Below are positions 44,918-55,466 of a stretch of 64,000 nt of DNA, piece after piece. The stretch comes from Acinetobacter qingfengensis (GTDB lineage: Bacteria > Pseudomonadota > Gammaproteobacteria > Pseudomonadales > Moraxellaceae), in NCBI RefSeq assembly GCF_008693185.1, contig NZ_VXKN01000005.1, positions 1 to 64,000 on the forward strand, written 5' to 3'. The notes beneath the pieces are model-generated. The model was not told where the DNA came from. It was given only the letters and a program-made list of their open reading frames with translations, and did no database searches. A program made the translations under genes and the position numbers. The number at the start of each line of letters is the position of its first letter. Within the stretch, counting starts at the first letter, position 1.

Positions 44918-45733
44918 ATGAAATATATGATGATCTTGGGGATTTTAGGCAGCTTAGTATTTTCAGGGTGTCAAAGTTCTTTATCCAGCCAACAATCTGT
45001 TGTTACCCAACAACAGACTCAGACAATTTTGGCTGATTTTCAACAAGCAAAAGTGCAAGGTGTTGTGACGATTTATGATGGTCACCATTATCAAAATTAT
45101 GGTAGTGATCTTGAGCGAGCCAAACAATATTTTATTCCTGCATCAACCTTTAAAATGCTAAATGCTTTGATTGCACTACAGCATGGTAAGGTAACCAGCA
45201 CAGAAACTTTTAAATGGGATGGTAAAAAACAGCCGTTTCCTGCATGGGAAAAAGATATGACACTAGCGCAGGCGATGCAGGCATCTGCTGTACCGGTATA
45301 TCAGCAACTTGCCAGACGTATTGGTTTAGAGTTAATGCAAAGTGAAATCAAACGGGTGGGTTATGGCAATCAGAATATTGGTTCAACCGTAGATAATTTT
45401 TGGTTAGTTGGACCATTAAAAATTACGCCTGAACAGGAGGCAAAGTTTGCTTATCAATTGGCAAATGAGCAACTGGCATTTTCCAAAACTGTACAGCAAC
45501 AGGTTAAAAATATGGTGCTGATTGAGGAAAAACAGGGGTATAAATTGTATGCCAAGAGTGGCTGGGGAATGGATGTTACACCGATGGTTGGCTGGTTTAC
45601 AGGTTGGGTACAACAACCAGATGGTCAGATTAAAGCATTTTCATTGAATATTTTAATGCAAAAAGATACAGCACCAGCAATTCGTCAACAACTTCTGGTA
45701 AGAACCTTGCAAAATTTACAACTTTATCCCTAG
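44918..45733 (+). CDS. Class D (OXA) beta-lactamase, Acinetobacter chromosomal type
   Basis: The 271-residue serine beta-lactamase has a lipobox-like FSGC (Cys18), the active Ser76 in STFK (76-79), SAV (123-125), YGN (149-151), the conserved FWLVGPLKIT stretch and KSG (213-215). Phe107 and Met218 match the aromatic/Met pair that forms the hydrophobic bridge over the active site in OXA-23 and OXA-24 carbapenemases. One oddity is PMVGW where relatives have PQVGW. The wording is close to, but clearly distinct from, OXA-23, OXA-51 and OXA-58 as I remember them. AAGGAG is ideally placed and no insertion sequence precedes it, so it is probably intrinsic. Activity is inferred. Confidence 0.93.
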   Translation: MKYMMILGILGSLVFSGCQSSLSSQQSVVTQQQTQTILADFQQAKVQGVVTIYDGHHYQNYGSDLERAKQYFIPASTFKMLNALIALQHGKVTSTETFKWDGKKQPFPAWEKDMTLAQAMQASAVPVYQQLARRIGLELMQSEIKRVGYGNQNIGSTVDNFWLVGPLKITPEQEAKFAYQLANEQLAFSKTVQQQVKNMVLIEEKQGYKLYAKSGWGMDVTPMVGWFTGWVQQPDGQIKAFSLNILMQKDTAPAIRQQLLVRTLQNLQLYP

Positions 45734-45776
45734 TACTGTTGTATAAAATATAAAAATAATTTTTAGTGAGGTGATG

Positions 45777-46472
45777 ATGCGATTTTTTCAGGAATTCTGG
45801 CATCATTTTAAATTATTGCCTTCAGCATGGTTGCTGCTGATTCAGTTATTAATGTTGGTCATTGTGCCATTTATTAATCATAATCAAGCCAGTAGTGCTG
45901 TTGCCTGGATTTTTAGTGCCATCGCCTTACTACTTGTGGCAAATATTATTCGAATTACAGTTGCCTCAACTATTGTCGGACTCATGTGTGTCTTGCCTGC
46001 ATTATGTTTGTCTATTATTGTCTTTCTGGGATATGGCAATTCTACTTTGGTGATTGCTGCAAATTTATTTGAGGCCACAGCGTATTTTGTGGCAGCTTAT
46101 CGTTTAACTCTATATATGTTTGCAGATCGCTATCTTACTCGGGATGAGTTATTTGCCGCTGCAAGTGTATTTACCCTGATCGTCTGGGGTTTTGCTTTCT
46201 TATATAGTGCCTGTCAGGCTTGGGATATCCATAGTTTCACTTTACAAGATGAAAATTCACGTTCCTGGCTCAGTCTAATTTTTCTAAGTTTTAGTGTGCA
46301 ATCCGGTACAGGATTGAGTGAAATCTATCCGGAAAACGATATCGCACGAGTATTGGTAGCATTGCAGATGTTTTGTGGTGTTATGTACCTAGCATTAATT
46401 GTGTCACGTTTAGTCGCACTTCAATATATTAAACACCAGCCCAAAAAGCCATCAGATGATGAAAAATCGTAA
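45777..46472 (+). CDS. Ion-channel-like integral membrane protein with non-canonical pore loop
   Basis: The 231-residue protein has about six membrane helices. Its C-terminal third has the shape of a two-helix potassium channel module (Ion_trans_2-like): an outer helix near 128-146, a pore helix SLIFLSFSVQSG, and an inner helix VLVALQMFCGVMYLALIVS. The place of the TVGYGD filter is taken by SGTGLSEIYP. The start is chosen among GTG, ATG and ATG at 45771-45777 because GAGG at 45768-45771 is best spaced for the last. It follows the OXA gene by 43 bases and may share its transcript. Ion selectivity cannot be predicted. Confidence 0.65.
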   Translation: MRFFQEFWHHFKLLPSAWLLLIQLLMLVIVPFINHNQASSAVAWIFSAIALLLVANIIRITVASTIVGLMCVLPALCLSIIVFLGYGNSTLVIAANLFEATAYFVAAYRLTLYMFADRYLTRDELFAAASVFTLIVWGFAFLYSACQAWDIHSFTLQDENSRSWLSLIFLSFSVQSGTGLSEIYPENDIARVLVALQMFCGVMYLALIVSRLVALQYIKHQPKKPSDDEKS

Positions 46473-46475
46473 TAT

Positions 46476-47189
46476 CTATTGATTTTGTTGGGTGGCCAAA
46501 ATGATTTCAATTTCTTCACGTGCAGCAGCCTGTAATTTCTCCCGTAAGTGTAGTAATGTCTGCTCGATGTAATATTCTGCTTCAAGTTCAAGGCGGATTT
46601 TCAGGTCGTCATTTAGGCTACTTGTGGATGGTGATAGATCTGTTGCTGCAATTGCTGTTGCAATCTGACTATTGTTACAATCATGGATTGTTGTAGCTAA
46701 ATATTTTCCAGTACTTTGTTCTGATACAACATTAAATTGTTTGACCTGATTGACATCAAATTTTGCAATAGGTTGTTGATTGATGGCTAAAGACTGCTGT
46801 TGTAATTCCTGTGCCAGTTGCTTGAGATAAGCATCCTGTTCTTTGAGCTTAAGTTGTTCTTGTTGTTCAAGTTTGAGTAACTCAGCTTGCTGTTCGGCAC
46901 GTTTTTCTGCCAGTATTTGTTCAAGTTCTGCCTGACGTTGCCGTTTACGTTCTTCTGCAAGACGCGCCTGTTCAGCCAGAATTTGTTTTTTCAGTTGTTG
47001 ATAGGCTTGTTCGGTAATTTGCCGTTGACGTTGTTGCAATACCGCTTCTTGATATTGCCATTTTTGTAATTGGGTTTCCGGTTCCAATAAGGCGCAAATA
47101 TGACGTAATTCATCACAATAGCTATGACGAATGGCTTCCGGCGTTGCTAACCAACGCTGTTTAAAATTGTCGCCAATGTTAAGCGCCAC
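46476..47189 (-). CDS. Coiled-coil protein in the pepA-holC operon, function unknown
   Basis: The 237-residue protein has a soluble N-terminal segment (about 1-45), a long Gln/Glu/Leu/Ala-rich coiled coil (about 46-135), a short less ordered region and a C-terminal helix. No signal, membrane helix or catalytic motif is visible. It follows holC by 27 bases on the same strand, so it is probably part of the pepA-holC transcript. It resembles proteins I know only as hypothetical in Acinetobacter. Confidence 0.7.
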   Translation of the reverse strand: MALNIGDNFKQRWLATPEAIRHSYCDELRHICALLEPETQLQKWQYQEAVLQQRQRQITEQAYQQLKKQILAEQARLAEERKRQRQAELEQILAEKRAEQQAELLKLEQQEQLKLKEQDAYLKQLAQELQQQSLAINQQPIAKFDVNQVKQFNVVSEQSTGKYLATTIHDCNNSQIATAIAATDLSPSTSSLNDDLKIRLELEAEYYIEQTLLHLREKLQAAAREEIEIILATQQNQ

Positions 47190-47216
47190 AATTGAACTCC
47201 TTGATGTTGCCCCAAA

Positions 47217-47630
47217 TTACAGTTTATGCACGGTAGGTGTATAGCCTAACTCACGATAATATTTATAATTTTCTCGTGCAGATTGTTTGTCTTGCTCATT
47301 ATCACCGATGATCTCGATAATATGAAGCGCTGTATGCGACAATTCTGTTACATTTAATGGCGAACCTGAAAAATTCATACATACATCAAAGGCTGGATTG
47401 GGTAATTGGGTTGATATGCAAATGGGTGCAAATTGCTGATCAATTCCATGCGGAATAAATTGCTCAGGTGCAGAATTCCAGAGTTGTAAATCGAATTTTT
47501 CGCTGTTTTGCTGATCAGCACACAAAATCCAGATTCGATGTTTCTGATAAATTTGCTGACACAAACGGCAAGCGAGATCTGCTTGCCGTAGTGGTTTTTT
47601 TTCAATGAGATAAAAACTGATTTTGAACAT
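47217..47630 (-). CDS. holC: DNA polymerase III chi subunit HolC
   Basis: HolC links the clamp loader to single-strand binding protein. The 137-residue protein has the chi fold order, with ACRLCQQIYQKHRIWILCAD, the central LWNSAPEQFIPHGI and the DVCMNFSG strand (FDVCMNFSGSP). It is nine bases downstream of pepA, the usual neighbour in gamma-proteobacteria. Confidence 0.92.
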   Translation of the reverse strand: MFKISFYLIEKKPLRQADLACRLCQQIYQKHRIWILCADQQNSEKFDLQLWNSAPEQFIPHGIDQQFAPICISTQLPNPAFDVCMNFSGSPLNVTELSHTALHIIEIIGDNEQDKQSARENYKYYRELGYTPTVHKL

Positions 47631-47639
47631 GAAGTAGGA

Positions 47640-49076
47640 TTAATCTTGCACACGGTTTGCAAGGAATTGCATTAATAATGGTACAGGGCGACCAGTTGCA
47701 CCTTTTTGTGCACCTTGTAACCATGCAGTACCTGCAATATCAAGATGTGCCCAACGATACTCCTGAGTAAATCGGTGTAGGAAACAAGCTGCTGTAATCG
47801 CACCGCCAAAACGTCCACCAATATTGCCCATATCTGCCACTGGAGAATCCAGTAATTCCTGATAATCTTCCATGACAGGTAAACGCCATACCCGATCAAA
47901 ACTTTGCTCACCGGCTTCAATAAGGTCATTGGCCAGTGTATTGTCTGCCGAAAACAAACCACTCACTACCTGTCCCAATGCCACGACACAAGCACCGGTC
48001 AATGTTGCAATATCAATTACCAATTCAGGATCATAACGTTGAATGTAAGTCAGCGTATCACACAGTACCAGACGACCTTCGGCATCAGTATTCAGAATTT
48101 CTACGGTCTGACCACTCAAGGTAGTAACAATATCGCCTGGGCGGGTGGCTTTTCCTGAAGGCATATTTTCGGCACAAGCCAAGGCACCCACGACTTTAAT
48201 GGCTAAGCGACTTTCACATAAGGCACGGATTACCCCTAAAACTGTTGCTGCACCACACATATCAAATTTCATTTCATCCATGCCAGCAGCAGGTTTGATG
48301 GAAATACCCCCTGTATCAAAAGTAACACCCTTGCCCACAAGTACTACAGGTTTTTGTTCGAGCTGAGCAGAATATTCCAGAATGACGACCCGGCCCGGAC
48401 GCTCTGATCCTTGACTGACCGCAAGAAACGCATTCATGCCCAATTCAGCCATATCTTTTTCATCAAGAATGGTTACTTTAAGTAAATCTGGAAATTCTTG
48501 TGCCAAAACCAGCGCTTGTTCCGCTAAATATTCAGGGAAGCAAATGTTGCCGGGTTGATTGCCTAAATCACGTGTAAAGTTTTGCCCTTTATGAATAGCA
48601 GCAATAAATGCCAGTTGTGTTGTGCTCAAATGACTGGCAAAGAAACTGATTTCTTGTAGTATTGTTTCAGTTTTTTTGGATTTGTATTGGTTAAAACTGT
48701 AGCTGGCCTGAGTGAGTGCCAAAGCGAAATGATAATGAAATTGCTGTGGAAGTGCAGACAGATCCAGAATAATTTTTTCTGCTTTATTTTGTAATGATTT
48801 GATAATGCTGTGTGCAAGTTTAATCAGTTTGTGACCTGCAATGGCACGAGCTTTACCCAAGCCAACCAGAAATAGTGCAGGAGCATGATTGCTTTGTTGA
48901 ATTAATAGCTGTGTTTCATCAAATTTTGCCTTGTACTGACTGAGTTCAAGCCATTGATCAGGCTGTGTGATCGCCAAAGTTTGCAGTTGTTGTTGTAATT
49001 GTTCTTCATCTACAAGTGAAACATGAAAAGTACCGTTTTGCTTTTCAAAAGCATGTGAAGTGATGTTAAGTTTCAT
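47640..49076 (-). CDS. pepA: Leucyl aminopeptidase PepA
   Basis: PepA is a two-metal cytosolic aminopeptidase and, in some bacteria, a DNA-binding accessory of Xer recombination. The 478-residue protein has the N-terminal macro-like domain and the catalytic domain with the metal and catalytic residues in [26 protein letters not shown] and the signature [10 protein letters not shown]. It is divergent from lptF across about 150 bases and leads the pepA-holC-coiled-coil operon. Confidence 0.95.
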   Translation of the reverse strand: MKLNITSHAFEKQNGTFHVSLVDEEQLQQQLQTLAITQPDQWLELSQYKAKFDETQLLIQQSNHAPALFLVGLGKARAIAGHKLIKLAHSIIKSLQNKAEKIILDLSALPQQFHYHFALALTQASYSFNQYKSKKTETILQEISFFASHLSTTQLAFIAAIHKGQNFTRDLGNQPGNICFPEYLAEQALVLAQEFPDLLKVTILDEKDMAELGMNAFLAVSQGSERPGRVVILEYSAQLEQKPVVLVGKGVTFDTGGISIKPAAGMDEMKFDMCGAATVLGVIRALCESRLAIKVVGALACAENMPSGKATRPGDIVTTLSGQTVEILNTDAEGRLVLCDTLTYIQRYDPELVIDIATLTGACVVALGQVVSGLFSADNTLANDLIEAGEQSFDRVWRLPVMEDYQELLDSPVADMGNIGGRFGGAITAACFLHRFTQEYRWAHLDIAGTAWLQGAQKGATGRPVPLLMQFLANRVQD

Positions 49077-49224
49077 AAATGATCTCGATATCTGGTATAT
49101 AAGTGTAAATGCTTTTAGATAAATATAACGCTTTATTGGTATTCTGCAAAATAACCCTGGTTTTATATTTTTAACAATCAGGTAAACTATCGCAATTCGT
49201 ATCTGGCTTTTGAGGACATTATCC

Positions 49225-50328
49225 TTGATTATTACCCGTTATCTCGTCAAGCAAGTGGTTACAACGTCGACAGTGGTGGTTGCATTGCTCACATTAATCA
49301 TGATGGGAGGACGGCTAATCAAATATTTTGGTGTTGCAGCGCAAGGACGTCTGGATGTCGGTATTCTGTTTAGTATTATGGGCTATCGTTTGCCTGAGTT
49401 TTTGACTCTAATTTTGCCACTTGGATTTTTTATTGGTCTGATGCTGGTGTTTGGTCGATTATATGTTGATCATGAAATGGCAGTATTAAACGGCAGTGGC
49501 ATTAGTCGGGCGCAACTTGCCGGAAAATTAATTCCTTTAACCTTAGTAATTTTGATTGTGCAAGCTGTATTGATGATGTTTGTTTCGCCGTGGGGGAATT
49601 ACAAATTTGATCAGTTGACGACAGCACAGGCAGTACGCAGCGGTTTTGATCTGGTACGACCTAAAGAGTTTATTTCCAGTGGTCCATATACAATTTATGC
49701 TGGAGATTTATCTGAAGATCGTCGTAGTCTGAAGGATATTTTCTTTTATCAAAAAGCCAAGCAGGCAGGTAAACCCGACGTAATTATTGTAGCGCAAGAA
49801 GCGCATCGGGTCGTGTCGGAAAATGATCATGCCAATGTGGTGGATTTGTATAAAGGTCGCCGTTATAGCTTTATCCCTGGGCAACCAAAGTATTTACAGG
49901 CAGAATTTGAAACTTATCGATTAAGGCTGGAATCATCTGATCAGCAGGATATGGCAGCGCAGCGTCTGGAATCCATGACAATGCTGCAATTATGGCAAAA
50001 ACATGATCATAATCCTGTAATTAGTAGTGAATTAGGCTGGCGAATTTTTGGGCCATTTGTGATTGTACTTGCATTGTTATTGGCATCGCCCTTATCTGAA
50101 GTCAGTCCACGACAGGGGCGCTACTATCGTTTATTTCCGGCTGTGATGATTTTTGCCAGCTTGATTGTGGCCATGATGGCAGTCAAAACTCGAATGAGTA
50201 AAGGAGAACTGGGATTGTGGGCGTATCCTGCGATATTGATTGGCTATAGTATCGTTGCGTGGTTCCTATCCCGTAAACAGGATCTTGCACCAAAAATTAA
50301 ACAACGTCTAACCAAAGGAAAAGCTTAA
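49225..50328 (+). CDS. lptF: LPS export permease LptF
   Basis: LptF and LptG form the membrane part of the LptB2FG transporter that lifts lipopolysaccharide from the inner membrane. The 367-residue protein has three N-terminal helices (about 10-125), a periplasmic jellyroll domain and three C-terminal helices. The TTG at 49225 is taken as start because GAGG lies nine bases upstream and the protein then begins [10 protein letters not shown] as in the family; a TTG five codons earlier touches that site. It is followed by lptG after two bases. Confidence 0.93.
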   Translation: MIITRYLVKQVVTTSTVVVALLTLIMMGGRLIKYFGVAAQGRLDVGILFSIMGYRLPEFLTLILPLGFFIGLMLVFGRLYVDHEMAVLNGSGISRAQLAGKLIPLTLVILIVQAVLMMFVSPWGNYKFDQLTTAQAVRSGFDLVRPKEFISSGPYTIYAGDLSEDRRSLKDIFFYQKAKQAGKPDVIIVAQEAHRVVSENDHANVVDLYKGRRYSFIPGQPKYLQAEFETYRLRLESSDQQDMAAQRLESMTMLQLWQKHDHNPVISSELGWRIFGPFVIVLALLLASPLSEVSPRQGRYYRLFPAVMIFASLIVAMMAVKTRMSKGELGLWAYPAILIGYSIVAWFLSRKQDLAPKIKQRLTKGKA

Positions 50329-50330
50329 TC

Positions 50331-51401
50331 ATGGTTTCTCGTCGAATCTTAGCGCATCATGTGATGAAGGCGACAGGGCTTGCCATGCTGGGTGCCGTAT
50401 TGTTGCTGACTTTGTTACAAATGTTGTTTGGCTATCTTGCCGAGTTGGGTGAACTGAACGATCATTACAATGCATGGCAGGCTTTACAATATATTTTCTG
50501 GGATGCTCCTCATAAAATGCTGGATTTGTTGCCTATTTCTGCATTAATGGGTGCGGTGCTGGGTTTGGGGACTTTGGCCTCAAATAGTGAATTGGTGGTG
50601 ATGCGATCTGTGGGTGTCAGCTTGTGGCGTATTGTCGGTTGGGTCATTCGTCCCGCATTACTATTGATCGTTTTATCTTTCGTATTGAGCCAGTGGGTTA
50701 TTCCATATACCAACGAGCAGGCTAAAGCAGTACAAAAACAAGGTTATGCTGCAACATTAGGTGAAGTAAGAGGATATTGGACACGTGAAGGTCAACGGTT
50801 TATTTACATTGATTATGCCAATTCAAAAGGGCAGTTAAACGATATTCAGGTATTGGATTTTGACCAAAATTATCGTTTGGTTTCCATGATTAATGCTGCA
50901 CATGGCCAGTTTGAACAAGCCAAACAATGGCAACTTTCCAATGCTTCTCAAATCGATATTTTTACCGATGGTCGTGCGCAAAAAATTGACAGCGCTATTC
51001 AAGGATTACCTTTGGCTTTGCAACCTAGATATGTCCACATGGTTACAGTGGATCCGGAAGATCTGGCCCCAAGTCAGTTACTGAGCTTTATGGGCTATTT
51101 GCATGAGTACAGCCAAATTCCAAAAAAATATGAGCTGGCTTTCTGGAAAAAAGTCGCTTCACCCTTTAGTTTGATTGCATTGGTTATTGTTGCTTGCTCA
51201 TTTATTTTTGGGCCATTACGGCAACAGTCCATGGGTTTTCGTTTGGTGATTGCCTTATTTACTGGCCTAGGCTTCTATTATTTACAGGATTTTCTGGGGT
51301 ATGCCAGTTTGGTGTATAGCCCATCTGCTGCATGGTTTGTTCTTGTTCCAATTGTTATTTTGATGGGCATAGGTGCTTATTTATTACATCGGATGCGTTA
51401 A
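50331..51401 (+). CDS. lptG: LPS export permease LptG
   Basis: The 356-residue partner of LptF has the same topology: helices at about 10-115, a periplasmic domain with the GYWTREGQRFIYID strand region, and three C-terminal helices ending near the RMR tail. It starts two bases after the lptF stop, which indicates coupling. Confidence 0.94.
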   Translation: MVSRRILAHHVMKATGLAMLGAVLLLTLLQMLFGYLAELGELNDHYNAWQALQYIFWDAPHKMLDLLPISALMGAVLGLGTLASNSELVVMRSVGVSLWRIVGWVIRPALLLIVLSFVLSQWVIPYTNEQAKAVQKQGYAATLGEVRGYWTREGQRFIYIDYANSKGQLNDIQVLDFDQNYRLVSMINAAHGQFEQAKQWQLSNASQIDIFTDGRAQKIDSAIQGLPLALQPRYVHMVTVDPEDLAPSQLLSFMGYLHEYSQIPKKYELAFWKKVASPFSLIALVIVACSFIFGPLRQQSMGFRLVIALFTGLGFYYLQDFLGYASLVYSPSAAWFVLVPIVILMGIGAYLLHRMR

Positions 51402-51512
51402 AGAAAAAGCTGAGAATGGTTATTAATTTATATAACTTGTTAATTTAGATGATTTAGGGATAATTTTTGAGTAAAATTATCCCACTTTTCATTCTGAGAT
51501 GAGTTAACAATA

Positions 51513-53063
51513 ATGACGGATGCAACTACACAAAAGATTCCCCATGTATTGGTGATTATGGATGGTGTTGGACATCGCGAAGCCATAGAAGACAACGCTT
51601 TTCTCGCTGCCAAAACTCCGAATCTTACAGCAATGCAACAAAAACATCCGCATGGTTTAATCTCAGGTTCTGGTGAAGATGTCGGTTTGCCTGACGGGCA
51701 AATGGGAAATTCTGAAGTTGGTCACATGAATTTAGGCGCTGGACGAGTGCTTTATCAGGATTTCACTAGAATTACCAAAGATATTCGTACCGGTGAATTT
51801 TTCCAACACAAGGTTTTGGTTGATGCAGTAGAACAAGCCAAAGCCACAGGTGGTGTTGTACATATCATCGGATTATTGTCACAAGGCGGTGTGCATTCGC
51901 ATGAAGATCATATTGAAGCAATGTGCGAGCTAGCTTTGAAGCGTGGGGCAAAAGTTTATTTACATGCTTTTCTGGATGGGCGGGATACACCACCCAAAAG
52001 TGCTGAGCAGACTTTAAGACGTTTTGATACATTATTTGCCCAATATCCTGATCAAGGTCGTATTGCGACATTGATTGGCCGTTATTTTGCCATGGATCGT
52101 GATAATCGCTGGGATCGTGTTGAACAAGCCTATCGGTTATTAACAGAAGGTGAGGCTGTTCGAAGTGCTGAAAATGCATTGGATGGTTTGGAACAAGCTT
52201 ATGCTGCGCAAGAAACCGATGAATTTGTTAAAGCAACACGCATTGGCGAAGTTGCTAAAATTCAGGATGGTGACAGCGTTGTATTCATGAATTTCCGTGC
52301 CGACCGTGCACGTGAATTGACGAAAGCGTTTGTGGAACAAGATTTTAACGGTTTTGAACGTAAAGTTGTTCCAAATTTGGCCAAATTTGTCATGTTGACC
52401 CGTTATCAGGCTACTATCAATGCACCAGTTGCCTATATGCCAGAAGCATTAAAAAACTCTTTGGGCGAATACTTGTCTAATTTGGGAAAAACCCAGTTAC
52501 GGATTGCAGAAACCGAAAAATATGCGCATGTGACCTTTTTCTTTAGTGGTGGACGTGAAGATGAATATGATGGTGAAACACGTATTCTTATTCCATCACC
52601 AAATGTTGCAACTTATGATTTAAAACCGGAAATGAGTGCCTATGAAGTCACTGACCGATTGGTTGAAGCCATTTATTCCGGTCAATATGATCTGTTGGTC
52701 GTAAACTACGCCAATGGCGATATGGTTGGTCATACAGGTGTGTTTGATGCCGCAGTTAAAGCAGTAGAGGCGGTAGATAGTAGTTTGGGACGAGTATATG
52801 AAGCAGTTATGGCAAAGCATGGGCACATGATTGTGACTGCGGACCATGGTAACGTCGAACAAATGCAGGATTATGACAGTGGTCAGGTACATACCCAACA
52901 TACTACTGAACTGGTGCCATTTATTTATGTTGGGCCAACTTCAGCAGTGATTGATGAAGGTGGGGTATTGGCAGATGTTGCACCAACCTTACTACATTTG
53001 ATGAATATTCCCGTACCTGAGGAAATGCAGGGACGTAATCTTATTCATTTGCAAGCAGAATAA
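51513..53063 (+). CDS. gpmI: 2,3-bisphosphoglycerate-independent phosphoglycerate mutase GpmI
   Basis: GpmI interconverts 3- and 2-phosphoglycerate in glycolysis and gluconeogenesis using Mn(II). The 516-residue alkaline-phosphatase-superfamily protein has the first metal site [10 protein letters not shown], the active Ser in [13 protein letters not shown], the phosphotransferase-domain motif [11 protein letters not shown] and the metal site [10 protein letters not shown]. Length is normal. Confidence 0.96.
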   Translation: MTDATTQKIPHVLVIMDGVGHREAIEDNAFLAAKTPNLTAMQQKHPHGLISGSGEDVGLPDGQMGNSEVGHMNLGAGRVLYQDFTRITKDIRTGEFFQHKVLVDAVEQAKATGGVVHIIGLLSQGGVHSHEDHIEAMCELALKRGAKVYLHAFLDGRDTPPKSAEQTLRRFDTLFAQYPDQGRIATLIGRYFAMDRDNRWDRVEQAYRLLTEGEAVRSAENALDGLEQAYAAQETDEFVKATRIGEVAKIQDGDSVVFMNFRADRARELTKAFVEQDFNGFERKVVPNLAKFVMLTRYQATINAPVAYMPEALKNSLGEYLSNLGKTQLRIAETEKYAHVTFFFSGGREDEYDGETRILIPSPNVATYDLKPEMSAYEVTDRLVEAIYSGQYDLLVVNYANGDMVGHTGVFDAAVKAVEAVDSSLGRVYEAVMAKHGHMIVTADHGNVEQMQDYDSGQVHTQHTTELVPFIYVGPTSAVIDEGGVLADVAPTLLHLMNIPVPEEMQGRNLIHLQAE

Positions 53064-53100
53064 GACGATTGTTCATTGCTTAATTTATTGGGGAAAAATC

Positions 53101-54357
53101 ATGCTGAATAAGCAACGTTTAGGTTTATTTGTAATACTTGGCGTTAGCTTATTGATGGCTGAGGTGCGGGCAGAAATATCTGCACCTCAGAGTTTGTCTT
53201 CCATACAAAACAAAGCCAATACATCTACAGAACAACATATCATTATGGATGCGGATGATGATTCTGAATCACAAACAGCCATTGAAGATGTCCCGATTGA
53301 ACAGATCCAGAACTTTATTGAAGCATTTCAGTTGATCAAGCAAAACTATGTTGCGCCACTAGATAATAGTGAACTTTTTGAAAATGCTATGCATGGTCTG
53401 GTAGAGCAACTTGATCCATATTCCCGTTATCTGGATGCAGAGCATTATAAGCAGTTGGTAGAATTTACCGAAGGGCAAATGGCTGAGCCGCAGTTTTCCC
53501 TTAGATTTAATGCTAGCCAAAATAATTGGAAAATCAATGGCGTGGCTCGTAATACGGAAAACTATCGATTGGGTTTACGCGATGGTCAAACAGTTGAACG
53601 CATTAATGGAGTCAATATACAGACGCTGGATCAACGTACAGTAAAAAATTTATTAACAGGTGCATTGGGTTCAGTATTAAGTGTTCGGATTAAAATAGAG
53701 GATAAAACACAGGTTTTTGATGTTATTCGTGATCAAAAACTGAATTATGATGTGCAGGCCACTTTTACTGACAATCATATTCTAATTATAAAAATTAAAG
53801 CATTTCAGCAGGAAACAACCCAACAAGTTGAAAAGCTGTTAAATACTTATCAAAAGCGTAATATCCGTGGTCTACTCATTGATATTCGTGATAATCCTGG
53901 GGGCTTATTATCCGCAGCCGTTGATTTGGCCGATGTATTTCTGGAACAAGGGCTGATTGTTTCTACCAAAAGCCGTATAGAACCCGCGCAGCGTTTTCAG
54001 GCTTTGCCCGGGACTTATCCCATTACTTATCCAATGGCTATTTTACAGAATCGTTTTTCTGCTTCTGCTGCCGAGGTGTTTTCTGCTGCTTTAAAGCAAC
54101 ATCAGCGGGCAATCGTACTGGGTGAAACCAGTTATGGTAAAGGTGCAGTACAAAAATTATTTCCTTTAAAACAGGGTGCTTTACAACTCACAGTTTCACA
54201 TTATTACACCCCAAATGGTCAAATGATTGAAGGTAAGGGCATTGAAGCAGATGAAAGTCTAAATATGAATACGAATATGAATGATCAACAAATTTTATCT
54301 CAGGCATTAACTGCTTTTGATCGTTATATTGCTTTGCATCCTGTAATTAAACCCTGA
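53101..54357 (+). CDS. ctpA: C-terminal processing protease CtpA (S41 family)
   Basis: The 418-residue secreted protease has a signal peptide (about 1-24), a helical segment, a PDZ domain (about 125-215) and the S41 catalytic core. The Ser is in RFSASAAEV and the Lys in ETSYGKGAVQ. Such proteases trim periplasmic and envelope proteins, including peptidoglycan hydrolases. A compact RNA hairpin (53159-53190) lies within the signal-peptide codons. It follows gpmI by 37 bases and may share its transcript, an arrangement common in this group. Confidence 0.92.
   Translation: MLNKQRLGLFVILGVSLLMAEVRAEISAPQSLSSIQNKANTSTEQHIIMDADDDSESQTAIEDVPIEQIQNFIEAFQLIKQNYVAPLDNSELFENAMHGLVEQLDPYSRYLDAEHYKQLVEFTEGQMAEPQFSLRFNASQNNWKINGVARNTENYRLGLRDGQTVERINGVNIQTLDQRTVKNLLTGALGSVLSVRIKIEDKTQVFDVIRDQKLNYDVQATFTDNHILIIKIKAFQQETTQQVEKLLNTYQKRNIRGLLIDIRDNPGGLLSAAVDLADVFLEQGLIVSTKSRIEPAQRFQALPGTYPITYPMAILQNRFSASAAEVFSAALKQHQRAIVLGETSYGKGAVQKLFPLKQGALQLTVSHYYTPNGQMIEGKGIEADESLNMNTNMNDQQILSQALTAFDRYIALHPVIKP
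53159..53190 (+). other. Hairpin in the signal-peptide codons of ctpA
   Basis: An outer 7-bp stem CTGAGGT/ACCTCAG encloses an inner 5-bp stem GCAGA/TCTGC with AATA loop, and a 4-base bulge on the left. It starts 58 bases into the gene. Confidence 0.5.
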
Positions 54358-54440
54358 TAACTATTGAGATTGACTAAAAACTTTTATTGATCAGTTATTA
54401 TTATATTTTATTATAAATTGAGTTAGGCCAATTTAATTTA

Positions 54441-55466
54441 TTATTGTGGAAATGCAAATTTATGTTGCTCAAATAGACGAAAAACTGCCTGACAAACTTC
54501 AGTGTCATAACTTGTCCCACATCCACGATGAATTTCTTTCAAAGCAGCATCAAGACCTAACCCTTTACGATAAGATCGAGGTAAAGTCATTGCTTCCACA
54601 ACGTCAGCTACGATTAATATTTTAGACTCGGGAAGAATTTGTTGTGCTGTTAAGCCTTTAGGATAGCCACTACCATCCATGCGTTCATGATGTTGTGATG
54701 CAATATCTGCTAATGGAAAAGAAAACGGAATATCTTTGAGGATTTCATTTGTCATTACGGCATGACCACGAATCAGATTTTTTTCAGCATGATTTAATCG
54801 AACAGTTGTATGCAAAATTTCCGGTGGAATCGCAATTTTACCAATATCGTGTGCCAGGCCACAATAATACAATCGCTGGCATGCTTGTTGATCCCAGCCT
54901 AGTTCTTCACCAATCGCTTGACAAAGTAGGCCAACACGATGCTCATGTGTTACTGTGTAAGGATCATTAACTTTTTGAAATTTAATTAAGTTATTGATGA
55001 TATGGAAACTTTCTTCATCATTAAATTGTTTTTTTTCAGCATTTTCCTGAAATTGTTGTATTGGTAAGGAAATAAATGTGGGTAATTTTTGCCAGATGAT
55101 CACTAAATGTTGTTCAAGAAGAAATATAAAAGCATAAGCTGAATAATCCTGTTGATCTTTGCTACGTATTGATAACTCGATAAAATTAATTTGAGGCGGA
55201 TGATAAAAAATATAATGTAAGGGATGATTTGATGTTTGAGGTAATTCTAGTGGGATTAACTTTTCTAAAAAATAATCAGGTTTTTCAATTTCTTTTAGAG
55301 AATAACCTAACCACTGCTCAAAAGCTTGATTGATATAAATGGTTTTACGGCATGTATAAGAATAGATCTGCAATGCTGTTGATGCAGACATAAACTGTTG
55401 ACTGAATAGAGGATGATCCTCTAAATGATGAGCATGCCGCAAACTATTCCGCCCTGATAATGACAT
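54441..55466 (-). CDS. HD-GYP domain protein (putative c-di-GMP phosphodiesterase)
   Basis: The 341-residue cytoplasmic protein has a PAS-like N-terminal region (about 25-130, YTCRKTIYINQAFEQWLGYS) and an HD-GYP domain (about 165-335). Its HD pair is in GLAHDIGKIAIP and its GYP motif in HHERMDGSGYPKG. HD-GYP enzymes typically degrade cyclic di-GMP. All main residues are present, so activity is likely but inferred. It has its own promoter region and stands between ctpA and uvrA. Confidence 0.88.
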   Translation of the reverse strand: MSLSGRNSLRHAHHLEDHPLFSQQFMSASTALQIYSYTCRKTIYINQAFEQWLGYSLKEIEKPDYFLEKLIPLELPQTSNHPLHYIFYHPPQINFIELSIRSKDQQDYSAYAFIFLLEQHLVIIWQKLPTFISLPIQQFQENAEKKQFNDEESFHIINNLIKFQKVNDPYTVTHEHRVGLLCQAIGEELGWDQQACQRLYYCGLAHDIGKIAIPPEILHTTVRLNHAEKNLIRGHAVMTNEILKDIPFSFPLADIASQHHERMDGSGYPKGLTAQQILPESKILIVADVVEAMTLPRSYRKGLGLDAALKEIHRGCGTSYDTEVCQAVFRLFEQHKFAFPQ

